Shown here: positions 9,291 through 18,300 of the stretch, piece after piece | Layout: every line of letters begins with the position of its first letter | Numbering within the stretch: position 1 is the first letter of the stretch | Source: CAZIUL01 sp964542475 | Lineage (GTDB): Bacteria > Planctomycetota > B15-G4 > CAYZWU01 | Assembly: GCA_964542475.1 (NCBI GenBank) | Contig: CAZIUL010000006.1 | Location: 88,283 to 152,282 of the forward strand | Reading direction: 5' to 3' | Length of the DNA: 64,000 nt | The notes under the pieces: generated by a model | Told to the model about the DNA's origin: nothing | The model's input: only the letters and a program-made list of their open reading frames with translations | Databases searched by the model: none | Translations under genes and position numbers: made by a program

Positions 9291-11701
9291 TGCAGATGCT
9301 CAAACAGGATGCCGCCGTCTCTTTCATTAACCTCCTGGCGGATGGTGATATGAAAGTCGAGAGCTCGTTTGCCTTCCAGAACAGCCCAGAGGCATGGATT
9401 TTCTTCCTGTTGATCCTTCCCGCCGTGCTGTTTTTTTCGTTCTTCATGTACCGCATCGAATCGCCCGGCGTTCCCCGGAAGGTTAAAGCCGCACTGGCCC
9501 TGTTGAGATGCCTTTCGCTTCTGGTGATACTGTGCTGTCTCTTCAGGCCGGTCATGCTGATGCAGAAGGTGAGGGAGGTAAGGCCCGTGCTGCTGATGCT
9601 CCTTGACAACTCAGCGTCCATGCAGGAGCACGATCTTTACGCGGACGAGCCCGTTCGAGAAGCGCTTGCAAAGGCGGCCGGATTTTCAGCCCCTGACGGG
9701 TTGAGGGAGGTGAGCCGCAGCGAGCTGGCAAAGCGTGTCTTTACAGGCGGCCCCCTTGATGTGCTCGATGAGCGGTACGACATCCACTACTGCGCATTCA
9801 ACGAAACCGTTTCGCCATCAGGCGGGTTCGATGACCTGAGCTCCAAAGGCGACAGCACCCGGATGGGTGATGCGCTGGCCGATGTCGTGAAGGAGTACAG
9901 GGGGCGCCGGCTCGCGCAAATCGTCCTTGTGTCGGACGGGCGATCGAACCGCGGCCGTTCTCCATCTGACGGGGCTGCGCTGGCAGCATCGGAGCAGATC
10001 CCGGTCCACACCGTGGGCGTGGGTGATCCCACGGTTTCACGGAACATCGAGATCACGGGCGTTAACGCTCCGTCCGTGGTGCTCGTGGGCGATGAGGTCA
10101 TATTCAAGGCCGATCTTTCATCCAGGGGTTTCGAGGGACGGCCTGTGCGGATTCTCCTGAAGAACAAGGAAGACGGATCGATCATGTCTTCGAAGGAGAC
10201 CGAGCTGAAAGGCGGCGAGATCGAGCAGCAGGAGAGCCTGTACTGGAAGCCGGAGCGGGAGGGATCGTACCGGATCGAGGTCGAGGTGCCGGTGCAGGCG
10301 GAAGAACAGGACGGATCCGACAACAGGTTCACGGTCCTGCTTCGTGTTGAGTCGGCGCAAATTATGGTTTTGTATGTCGACGGCTATCCGCGCTGGGAGT
10401 ACCGGTTCCTGAAGAACATGCTCGTCAGGGTAAAGAACTTTGAGGCGCAGATTTTTCTTCAGTCAGCTGATCCCGATTTCATCCAGGAGTCATCCGACGG
10501 TGTGCCCGCACTCGAACGCGTGCCTGATGAGCTCGATCAGCTCATGAAGTACCATGTGATTGTGTTCGGTGATGTGGATCCGAACAAGCTGGGCGAGGAC
10601 CGTGGAGAGTCGAGGCGAATTCTTGAAAACATCAAGGAGTTCGTCAAGCGCGGCGGCGGTTTTCTGATGCAGGCGGGCGTGCTTCACAGCCCTGCCGCGT
10701 TCATCGACACGGCAATCGCTGATATTCTGCCTGTGATCCCAGGCAACTACGCGGAAGAGATGATGACAGCGGGGCGGATGGGGGATGATCAGTTCCGCTT
10801 GAAGCTGGAGAATCCGCTCAACCCGCCGCCGCTCATGCGTCTTATAAAGGACCCCGTGGAGAACAGGTCGCTCTGGGAGGATCCTGAACGCGGTCTCAGC
10901 GGTTTTTACTGGTACTCCCCACTTGAGAGGGCCAAGCCCGGGGCCGAGGTGTTCGCGCGTCACCCCACGAATGAGAACAGGCACGGCCGCCATGTGATCA
11001 TCGCGACAACATACTACCCTTCCGGCCGCACCGCCTTTGTCGGAATCGATTCCACATGGCGCTGGCGTTTTCCCTACGGCGACCGCTATCACGACCTGTT
11101 CTGGCGCAAGATGGTCAGGTATCTCGCCCAGAACAAGCTCAGGCGGAAGGACTACCGGTTCGACCTGAACACGGACCAGTCCCGCTATGACATGAACGAG
11201 CGGGTACACATCAATGCAAGGATCCTTGACGTTAACTATGAGCCCTCAACGAAGCCGGTCCGGAAGATAAAGACCATGGATCCGAAATCAAGGATCGAGG
11301 AATGCGAGCTGAACCTCGTGGGGGATGGAGAATACGAAGGCGTCCTAATCGCGCAGAAACCGGGCACGCACCAGCTGTGGATCGAGGATGAAACCGGGGC
11401 CGATCCCGGGGAGGCGAGGCACGCGTTGACATCGTACACAGTCACGATTCCGAGACTGGAAGCTGAGAACCCGGTGCTGGACAGGGCGGTACTCGAAAAA
11501 GTCGCGCGCATAACCGGCGGCAAATACTACGGGCTCGAGCAAGCGGCAGGACTAACGCTAGAGCTCGACGACGAGATCGAGCTCCGCCCGCTCAGCGACC
11601 CCGAACGCCGGGACCTGTGGAGTTCCTGGTGGGTGCTTTTGTTGTTCACGGGGCTTTTCGCTGCCGAGTGGATCATCCGCAAACGCCGGAACCTGCTGTA
11701 G
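9290..11701 (+). CDS. Membrane VWA / glutamine-amidotransferase-like protein
   Basis: This protein of about 803 residues has two N-terminal membrane helices (IFFLLILPAVLFFSFFMY and LSLLVILCCLF), a VWA domain with MIDAS motif LLDNSASM, and an Ig-like stretch. A GATase-like domain follows (IMVLYVDGYPRWEYRFLKNM, FVKRGGGFLMQAGVLHS), and a C-terminal helix (WWVLLLFTGLFAAEWII) ends it. The order parallels the preceding gene, so the two probably work as a pair. I place the start at ATG 9290, which overlaps the previous stop (TGATG); ATG 9350 is an alternative that would remove 20 residues. The region before 9290 is also open but lies inside the previous gene. It completes the moxR operon core, and its position suggests assembly or gating of an envelope complex. 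Confidence 0.85.
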   Translation: MQMLKQDAAVSFINLLADGDMKVESSFAFQNSPEAWIFFLLILPAVLFFSFFMYRIESPGVPRKVKAALALLRCLSLLVILCCLFRPVMLMQKVREVRPVLLMLLDNSASMQEHDLYADEPVREALAKAAGFSAPDGLREVSRSELAKRVFTGGPLDVLDERYDIHYCAFNETVSPSGGFDDLSSKGDSTRMGDALADVVKEYRGRRLAQIVLVSDGRSNRGRSPSDGAALAASEQIPVHTVGVGDPTVSRNIEITGVNAPSVVLVGDEVIFKADLSSRGFEGRPVRILLKNKEDGSIMSSKETELKGGEIEQQESLYWKPEREGSYRIEVEVPVQAEEQDGSDNRFTVLLRVESAQIMVLYVDGYPRWEYRFLKNMLVRVKNFEAQIFLQSADPDFIQESSDGVPALERVPDELDQLMKYHVIVFGDVDPNKLGEDRGESRRILENIKEFVKRGGGFLMQAGVLHSPAAFIDTAIADILPVIPGNYAEEMMTAGRMGDDQFRLKLENPLNPPPLMRLIKDPVENRSLWEDPERGLSGFYWYSPLERAKPGAEVFARHPTNENRHGRHVIIATTYYPSGRTAFVGIDSTWRWRFPYGDRYHDLFWRKMVRYLAQNKLRRKDYRFDLNTDQSRYDMNERVHINARILDVNYEPSTKPVRKIKTMDPKSRIEECELNLVGDGEYEGVLIAQKPGTHQLWIEDETGADPGEARHALTSYTVTIPRLEAENPVLDRAVLEKVARITGGKYYGLEQAAGLTLELDDEIELRPLSDPERRDLWSSWWVLLLFTGLFAAEWIIRKRRNLL

Positions 11702-11702
11702 G

Positions 11703-11720
11703 GGCGAAAAATTTTTCGCC
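11703..11720. promoter_or_regulatory. Perfect 18-bp palindrome after the VWA operon
   Basis: GGCGAAAAATTTTTCGCC starts two bases after the stop of the VWA/GATase-like gene. It has no loop to spare, so it could be a protein-binding site, a short hairpin with a T-rich arm, or a dispersed palindromic repeat. The following 50 bases carry the ribosome site of the next gene. Confidence 0.5.
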
Positions 11721-11772
11721 TTCAAACCCGTGCAAGATTCGGGTGACAACACGTTTCATTGGAGAAACCTCG

Positions 11773-12954
11773 ATGCAGCCCAGTGCGCGGTTTTCATCCG
11801 ATAAGAAAACAAAGCCGTCCGCGACAGGGGGCCGCACCATATCATTGCCAAAGAAGCTGCTCTTCACTGTGTTTATCATGGTGGTGGCCGTTTTGCTGGT
11901 AGAGCTCGCCTTTCGTCTTTTCTGGGAGCGCCCTCCCAAGTTCTTGGGTGAGCAGCTCAGGCGAACCGATCTTTTTCTTCGCGACGAAACGCTGGGCTGG
12001 AGGTTAAATCCAGGATTCATGGTGGAACATCGGCTGTATGGGGGCCAATGCACAATCATCCGTACGAACTCCCGGGGATTCCGTGACAAGGAACACGAAT
12101 CCCTGCCTGCCCAAGGCATCCCCCGTGTCCTCGTGATCGGAGATTCCTTCGCCTTTGGATACGGTGTAAACAACGGGGAGATCTTTACCGCTCACCTCCA
12201 GGCTCTCCTGCCAAAAACCGAGATCATCAACATGAGCGTGACCGCCTACAACATATGGCAGGAGCACCTGCTGCTCAAGGAGGAGGGGCTTGCCTTGAAA
12301 CCCGACCTCGTACTGGTCGCTTTTTGCCAGAACGATGTCATGAAACCAGGTGTGCCCGTCCTGGATTTCGGTCGATCCTCGACAGACACCAGCCCAGAGA
12401 AAACCTGGAAAAATTATTTGGCTGAAAACTCGTACTTTGCTGATTTCATCCGGAACGCTATCGCCGGAAACAAGCCCTTGACCCACCTGCTCATCCGGCT
12501 GGGAATCAAGGATTCTCTGTCCGGATTCGAATCTCTCGACACTAATCTCAGGACCGCGTTGATCGACTATCCCCCCGCCTTGACCCGGTATTGGGAAGAG
12601 TCCATGGCAGAACTCGTGAGCATCCATGAAACATGCCTGGCCGCTTCCGCCGGCCTGCTGGTCGCGGCCATACCACCCCGTCAGTTCGTGGATCACAACG
12701 CCTTTATTGAGACCTTGAACTACGTTGATTATGAGAGTAGTGATTTTGACCTCGACAAGCCGGTAAAAGCACTCGAAGCATTCCTGAAACAGGCGGGAAT
12801 TGACTTTGTAAATCCCTGCCCTGTTTTTAAACGATCAGCCGTGCCCCTCTACGTCGAGTACGACATGCATTTCAACCCCGAAGGGCACAAGCTGTTCGCC
12901 GAGGCCATAGCCGCTTCTGTCCTGGAAAGCCTGAAAAAACGGGCCGGGAAATGA
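11773..12954 (+). CDS. Membrane-anchored SGNH/GDSL hydrolase-like protein
   Basis: This 393-residue protein has one N-terminal membrane anchor (LLFTVFIMVVAVLLVELAF) and then an SGNH-hydrolase fold. The nucleophile block is VLVIGDSFAFGYGVN, the block III-like sequence is VAFCQND, and the catalytic Asp/His pair fits DMHFNPEGH near the C-terminus. Such proteins hydrolyse esters or modify cell-surface polysaccharides (AlgJ/AlgX-like, esterases). Substrate is not readable here. The start is ATG 11773 behind GGAGA; the frame is open further upstream but only into the previous gene's end. Confidence 0.82.
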   Translation: MQPSARFSSDKKTKPSATGGRTISLPKKLLFTVFIMVVAVLLVELAFRLFWERPPKFLGEQLRRTDLFLRDETLGWRLNPGFMVEHRLYGGQCTIIRTNSRGFRDKEHESLPAQGIPRVLVIGDSFAFGYGVNNGEIFTAHLQALLPKTEIINMSVTAYNIWQEHLLLKEEGLALKPDLVLVAFCQNDVMKPGVPVLDFGRSSTDTSPEKTWKNYLAENSYFADFIRNAIAGNKPLTHLLIRLGIKDSLSGFESLDTNLRTALIDYPPALTRYWEESMAELVSIHETCLAASAGLLVAAIPPRQFVDHNAFIETLNYVDYESSDFDLDKPVKALEAFLKQAGIDFVNPCPVFKRSAVPLYVEYDMHFNPEGHKLFAEAIAASVLESLKKRAGK

Positions 12955-13102
12955 GCAAGACACCCCCTTACCCTCATTGTCTTGATGACGAGCGTTTATC
13001 TTATTGACCCGAAGCCCCTTATACCTTAGAATAGAACCCCTTAAAAAGCCCTTGTTTTGCACCCGTTCCCGGTTCTGCTCCAATCCTTTAAGGATCTTTT
13101 CA

Positions 13103-15253
13103 ATGAAACCGATCAGATTCAAACATACTCCTGTTTTTGTTGCGGCCGTACTTTTCCTTTCCGCGGTTTTCGCGTTCCCAGCCTTTGGAAGCGATGGCTG
13201 GATCGCTTTCAGCGGTTCCGGAGATGAACGCTCTCCATCTGTCCTGGTGGAACGGACCGATCATTCCTCCCTGGTTCTCGATCTGAAGATCGCTGGTGTG
13301 AGCCATGCTTCTCGAAAAACAGCCAAAGGCCCTTTCGCTTCTTTGACTCTCAGCGGCTACGGCTACACAACCAAGGTCGGCCATCCGTGTCTGCCGGTCA
13401 TCCGCGAGTTCCTGGAGATCCCGTACGGTGCAGATGTTTCCGTCCGCCTGCTCGATTCCGTGTACCGGGAATACAGCCTTTTGGACCTCGGAGTAGAGGA
13501 TAAACTCATTCCGGCCCAGGCACCGGTTCCAAAAATCCGTGGCGCGCTCGAATCTGCGCCTTTTGTGTTCGACAAGGAGCTCTATTCCTCTGATGAGTAC
13601 TGTCTCGAACACGAGCTTCTTTTCAGGGATCAGGGCTTCGTCAGGGGGTTCCGCGCCGGCTTTCTCGAGATATTCCCGGTGAACTACAACCCCGCTGCAA
13701 GCAGCATCAAGGTGCTGACCAGCGCGCGCGTGGAAATACTGTTCCGCGGCTCCGATCCGGCGCTCACCGAAAAAATGATGAGCCGTTATTCAACGCCCGC
13801 GTTTGACCGGCTTGCATCCGGCATCTTCCTGAACCATGTCTCGTCCGGTCAGGGAACTCTCGGCGCAGGCGCCTGCGGCACCCGCTCCACAGGGTATCTC
13901 ATAATCGCCCACCAAACCTTCGTGAACAACGCTGACCTGCAGGAGTTTGTCGATCACAAAAGCGCGCTCGGCTTTGATGTGACCCTCGTTGATTCCGGCA
14001 CTGCCGGGGGATCCAAGGATAATATCCGCAGCTATATACAGGACGCGGTCAGGAACTGGCCCGTGCCGCCGGAGTACGTTCTTCTCGTGGGGGACACGCA
14101 GCACATCGACTGCTTCACAGGTATCGGTGGGAGCAGCGCTGCCACGGATCTCAACTTCGCCATGGTGAGCCCGTTCGATTATTTCCCGGATGTTTTCATC
14201 GGCAGGTTTTCCGTTACCAGCAACACGCACCTCAGCAACCTGGTCCAGAAGATACTGGTCATGGAGAGCACGAGCCACAAGAGCGCTGTATTCATGGCAT
14301 CCGAGGACAACTACTGGATTTCCGAGGGAACGCACAACTACGTGATCAACAACTTTTTGAACGGGAACGGGTGGAGCAGCGACAAGCTTTACTGCCACAC
14401 CTATAACGCCCAGACCTGGCAGGTCAGAAACTCGTTCAACAGCGGCAGGTCCCTCGGCATTTACTCGGGGCACGGCAGCACAACCTACTGGGCGGACGGG
14501 CCGCATTTTGACAAGGGTGACGTGCAGGGCTTGACCAACTCGATCTATCCGGTGGTCATGAGTTTTGCGTGCTACACGGGTGACTACGACTATTCGGAGT
14601 GCTTCGCGGAAACCTGGACCAGGGAACAGCGCGGCGCAGCCCTGTTCTGGGGTTCATCAGTGACTTCGTACTGGGACGAGGACGATGTTCTGGAGAAAAA
14701 AGTAGTGGAGGGCTGGTACGGCAACGGGCTGGAGCGGTTCGGCGAAATGGGAGATTACGGCAAGTACGAGCTGTACCAGTACCTCGGAGGCAGCAGCACG
14801 GCCCGGCGTTACTACGAGATGTACAACGTGCTCGGTGATCCGTCCATGAAAGTGCTCGGCGAGGTTCTTGGCGGATCGTTTACGAACTTCGGAACGGGCA
14901 TCCCTTCACCGACATACGGCCAGCCGACCATCACGGGCAAGGGAGACCTCACACCCGGGGGGCTGGGAATCGAGCTTACCATGGCTTCGGTACGGCCCTC
15001 GGCCAACGGACTTTTCTTTTACGGCGACACAAACTCCGGCGGCGTTCCGTGCATGGGCGGCTATCTGTACCCTTTCCCTTTTCTTGGGATGGTTTCCATA
15101 GCTGTGGGCGCGGACGGGACACTGGATGTTCAATGCGAGATACCTTCCGGTTATCCGCATGATGTGCATCTTTTCCTTCAGACCTTTTTTGAGGATGACA
15201 CGGGGCCGGCCGGCGTCACGTCCACTGACTGCCTGGACATGTGGATCTATTGA
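13103..15253 (+). CDS. Secreted gingipain-like cysteine protease (family C25)
   Basis: This 716-residue exported protein has a signal peptide (VFVAAVLFLSAVFAFPAFG), a long N-terminal propeptide-like region, and a C25 peptidase domain. The catalytic His is in YSGHGS (residue 457) and the nucleophile Cys in SFACYTGDY (residue 490). Upstream elements LIIAHQTF and EYVLLVGDTQHI match the caspase-like fold. After the catalytic domain comes a region of beta-rich sequence. I see no type IX secretion C-terminal signal typical of Bacteroidota gingipains, so it may be simply periplasmic or released. The start is ATG 13103 after AAGGA. The gene is monocistronic by context, with a strong terminator just downstream. 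Confidence 0.88.
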   Translation: MKPIRFKHTPVFVAAVLFLSAVFAFPAFGSDGWIAFSGSGDERSPSVLVERTDHSSLVLDLKIAGVSHASRKTAKGPFASLTLSGYGYTTKVGHPCLPVIREFLEIPYGADVSVRLLDSVYREYSLLDLGVEDKLIPAQAPVPKIRGALESAPFVFDKELYSSDEYCLEHELLFRDQGFVRGFRAGFLEIFPVNYNPAASSIKVLTSARVEILFRGSDPALTEKMMSRYSTPAFDRLASGIFLNHVSSGQGTLGAGACGTRSTGYLIIAHQTFVNNADLQEFVDHKSALGFDVTLVDSGTAGGSKDNIRSYIQDAVRNWPVPPEYVLLVGDTQHIDCFTGIGGSSAATDLNFAMVSPFDYFPDVFIGRFSVTSNTHLSNLVQKILVMESTSHKSAVFMASEDNYWISEGTHNYVINNFLNGNGWSSDKLYCHTYNAQTWQVRNSFNSGRSLGIYSGHGSTTYWADGPHFDKGDVQGLTNSIYPVVMSFACYTGDYDYSECFAETWTREQRGAALFWGSSVTSYWDEDDVLEKKVVEGWYGNGLERFGEMGDYGKYELYQYLGGSSTARRYYEMYNVLGDPSMKVLGEVLGGSFTNFGTGIPSPTYGQPTITGKGDLTPGGLGIELTMASVRPSANGLFFYGDTNSGGVPCMGGYLYPFPFLGMVSIAVGADGTLDVQCEIPSGYPHDVHLFLQTFFEDDTGPAGVTSTDCLDMWIY

Positions 15254-15284
15254 CATAGTTTTTTTACCGGCGGATTTGAAAGCG

Positions 15285-15314
15285 GGTCCCGGCGGATTTG
15301 CCGGGACCTTTTTT
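15285..15314 (+). terminator. Rho-independent terminator after the C25 protease
   Basis: A perfect nine-base-pair stem (GGTCCCGGC at 15285-15293 with GCCGGGACC at 15300-15308) encloses a six-base loop and is followed by six T. It ends the 13103-15253 transcript and separates it from the next gene. Confidence 0.93.
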
Positions 15315-15398
15315 CGATGGATATTTGCGTTTCCCCCGGCTTCAGCGTATTCATGATGTAGCGTTTGAAAATTCGACTTCTTCTGGAGCATTCTTTTC

Positions 15399-18300
15399 AT
15401 GGCCATGTATCGAGCGGTGCCGCCTGTTTTTCTGATCGTGTCTTCGGCAGCGCTGTCACTCCTTTTCTTTTCTCAGGCTGTTGCTCAGACAGACTCATAC
15501 CAGGGGTGGGATGCGATACTGGACGAATCGTATGTTGAGAATCCTGACAGGCAGGCTTTGAAAGGGTTCAGGATTTCCGAGTCATGGAAAGCGAAGCTCG
15601 CTATAGACAAAGCGAAGCTTGCCATCGAGGCCGGGGATTTCTCCAGGGCTGTCATCGTTCTGCAGGATGTGATCGAAAACCACCAGGCGGACGTGTTCCA
15701 GGCCGGGCTCGACTACCTTCCGGGATCCAAGAGCTGTGCCAGGTTTGTCGGTGCTGCAGAGCTGGCCCACTACCTTCTCGCGGCTTTGCCCGAAGAGGGA
15801 AGGCAGGAGTACGATTCCTTTGTCAGCAAGAAGGCGGCGGGGCTTCTGGATGAAGCTGTTGCCAAAGAGGACATCGTATCCCTGAAACGGATCGGGGAGA
15901 GCTTTTCCGCCTCCATCACGGGCAGGCGCGCTTTGCGTTTTCTTGCCGAGTATCATCTTGAGCGCGGCGAGGCGGAGCTTGCCTCGATATACCTGAAGAA
16001 GGTCCTGCTCTTTCTTTCTGACGATGGACAGCAGCAGGACCTGTTGCGCCGCCTGGTACAGTCGCTCCTTCAACTCGGGCGCAGGGATGAGGCCGCCCTT
16101 TTCATCGATGCCATGGGAAAGGGCGCGCCGCCGGATCAGCCCTTCGACCGCGTCAGCCTCGATCTGCAGCGAGGGCTTGCATCGCTTGCCCCGGATGGCG
16201 CTGACAGCGGCTGGTCCACTTGCGGCGGCGGGAACAACCGTTCGAAAACCATGTCGCTTTTGATGGATGCCGCCGAGTTCACGCCTCAGTGGAGCGGCTC
16301 GTTTATTTGTGATGTCATGGCTTCGAACAATCCGTTCGAGGATTTCAACAGGTCGTCCGGAACGGTCCCTTTCAAGCTCATGAGAAAGGGTGATGTTCTC
16401 GTTTTCAACGGTTCGGTGTCCGCCACCGCTCTCAACATCTACACGGGCGAGGTTCTCTGGCGCTTCGATGGACCGCTGGATGCGGACGATGACCTTGATG
16501 CGTACTACAACAATCCTTACTATGTTCTGGAGGATTACCTCTCTTATTACGGTGTGAACTCGTCCACAACCATCTCTCCCCACATCATCGCCGGCGGAAC
16601 CGTGGCTGGTGACAGGGTTCTTGTAAATCTTCAGGCGCGGCGCAGGAGGATGGAAACAAAGATGCTGTCCCGCAGGGTGATCAACAGGGCCATCCCGCGC
16701 AGGGGTCTGTTCGCCATAAACATGACCGACGGAAGCCTGGATTGGGCCCAGGGAGATCCGGTTCTGTCCGAGGACGATTTTCTCGGACGCGTGAGCATTC
16801 CATCACCTCCGGTCGTGATCAACGATCTGGTTATCTGCAACGCCTACCTCAGGGAAGGGGGCATAAACGCGTTTGTTCTGTACTTCGACCTGGAATCGGG
16901 CCGGATGATCAGGAAGGTGCCCGTGGGGATCGGTCAGCAGGAGCTGACCATGTTCAACATGGAGTACAAGGAGTTTTCCGCGATCCCGCTTACAGAGGTC
17001 GAGGGCACCTTGATCTGCTGCTCCAACCTCGGTTTCGTGTGCGCTTTGGATGCTCTGTCAGGCAGGATCCGCTGGATCACCGAGTACGAAACCATCCCTT
17101 TGCCGAAGGTGCACAGCTTCAACACTCTTCCTCAGCCGCGGCGGGTCAACTGGGAGAACAATCCTCCGCAGGTGTGCGGCGATGCGGTCGTTGTGACGCC
17201 TTTGGATTCGGACAAGATCATCGCCTTCAACTGGCGTACCGGAGCGAGCATCTGGAAGAAAACCTGCTCCAGCCTGGGAGTGGACATGTACCGCAGCCTG
17301 CTCGGGGTTCACGAGGGGAAGTTCATACTTACAGGACCGAACGGAGCCACAGCCCTTGATGCGGAACAGGGCGCTCGCAAGTGGCGCGTCACGCTTCCCG
17401 CGGAAACGGAGGCCCGCGGCCGCGGCGCCTTGACTGGTGACAGCCTTTATCTCCAGGCGGGAAACGATCTCTTCGTGTACGATCTTGAAAGCGGCAAGGC
17501 GTTGAAAAGGGTTGATCTGAACAGCGTGCATAAAGGATGCGGCCTGTTTCTTTTCGGAGAAGTCATTGCGCTGGCGGGGGCCGGATCGCTGGAAGTGATG
17601 TTCGATGCCGGGAGCATGCTGGCTCGTGCGGAATCGCGCCTGGATGAGGGGGGCAATGTTTTCGACGACCTTGTCTTCATAGGCGACATGTCCCGGCTGG
17701 ACGGGAGGCACGAGAAGGCTGTCACTTCCTATGAGGCGGCCATCGAGAAAGCCTCGGTCGCGGACGTAAATGTCAGGCCCAGTACCCTGGAGAGGGTGCA
17801 AAACAGCCTGTTCGATGCTTATGTCGCTCTTGGGCGGAAAAGATGGGGGCTCGGACTGACATCGAAGGCCGAGGCTGATTTCAGATCCGCTCTCGATATC
17901 GCGTCAAGCCCGGAGCAGTATGTAAGCGCGGCATTGACATGGATCGATCTGCTCGGATCAGGCAGGGTCAACGCGCGCGGTATCGAATCTGTTCTTGACG
18001 GATTGATGACAAGGCATGCCAGGCATCGCTACCCGTTTCATGGAAGGGAGGGGCTCGAAGAGGCCTTGGTGGGCCTTTACGTGTCTCTGGTAAGGTGCCG
18101 CCTTGCAAGGGAACGCGCGGACCCAACAGAGGAGATTGCGCATCTTCAATCGGTTTTGGAGGATTATCCTGATGACGGGATCGAGGCTGTCAGAGCCGGG
18201 GAGTTCGCCTTCAGCCGCATCCGGGAGCTGATCGAAGAGAACGGGCGGGAGATATTTGCCGGGTACGACAGCCGGGCAAGGAGCATGTTCGAAAAAGCCC

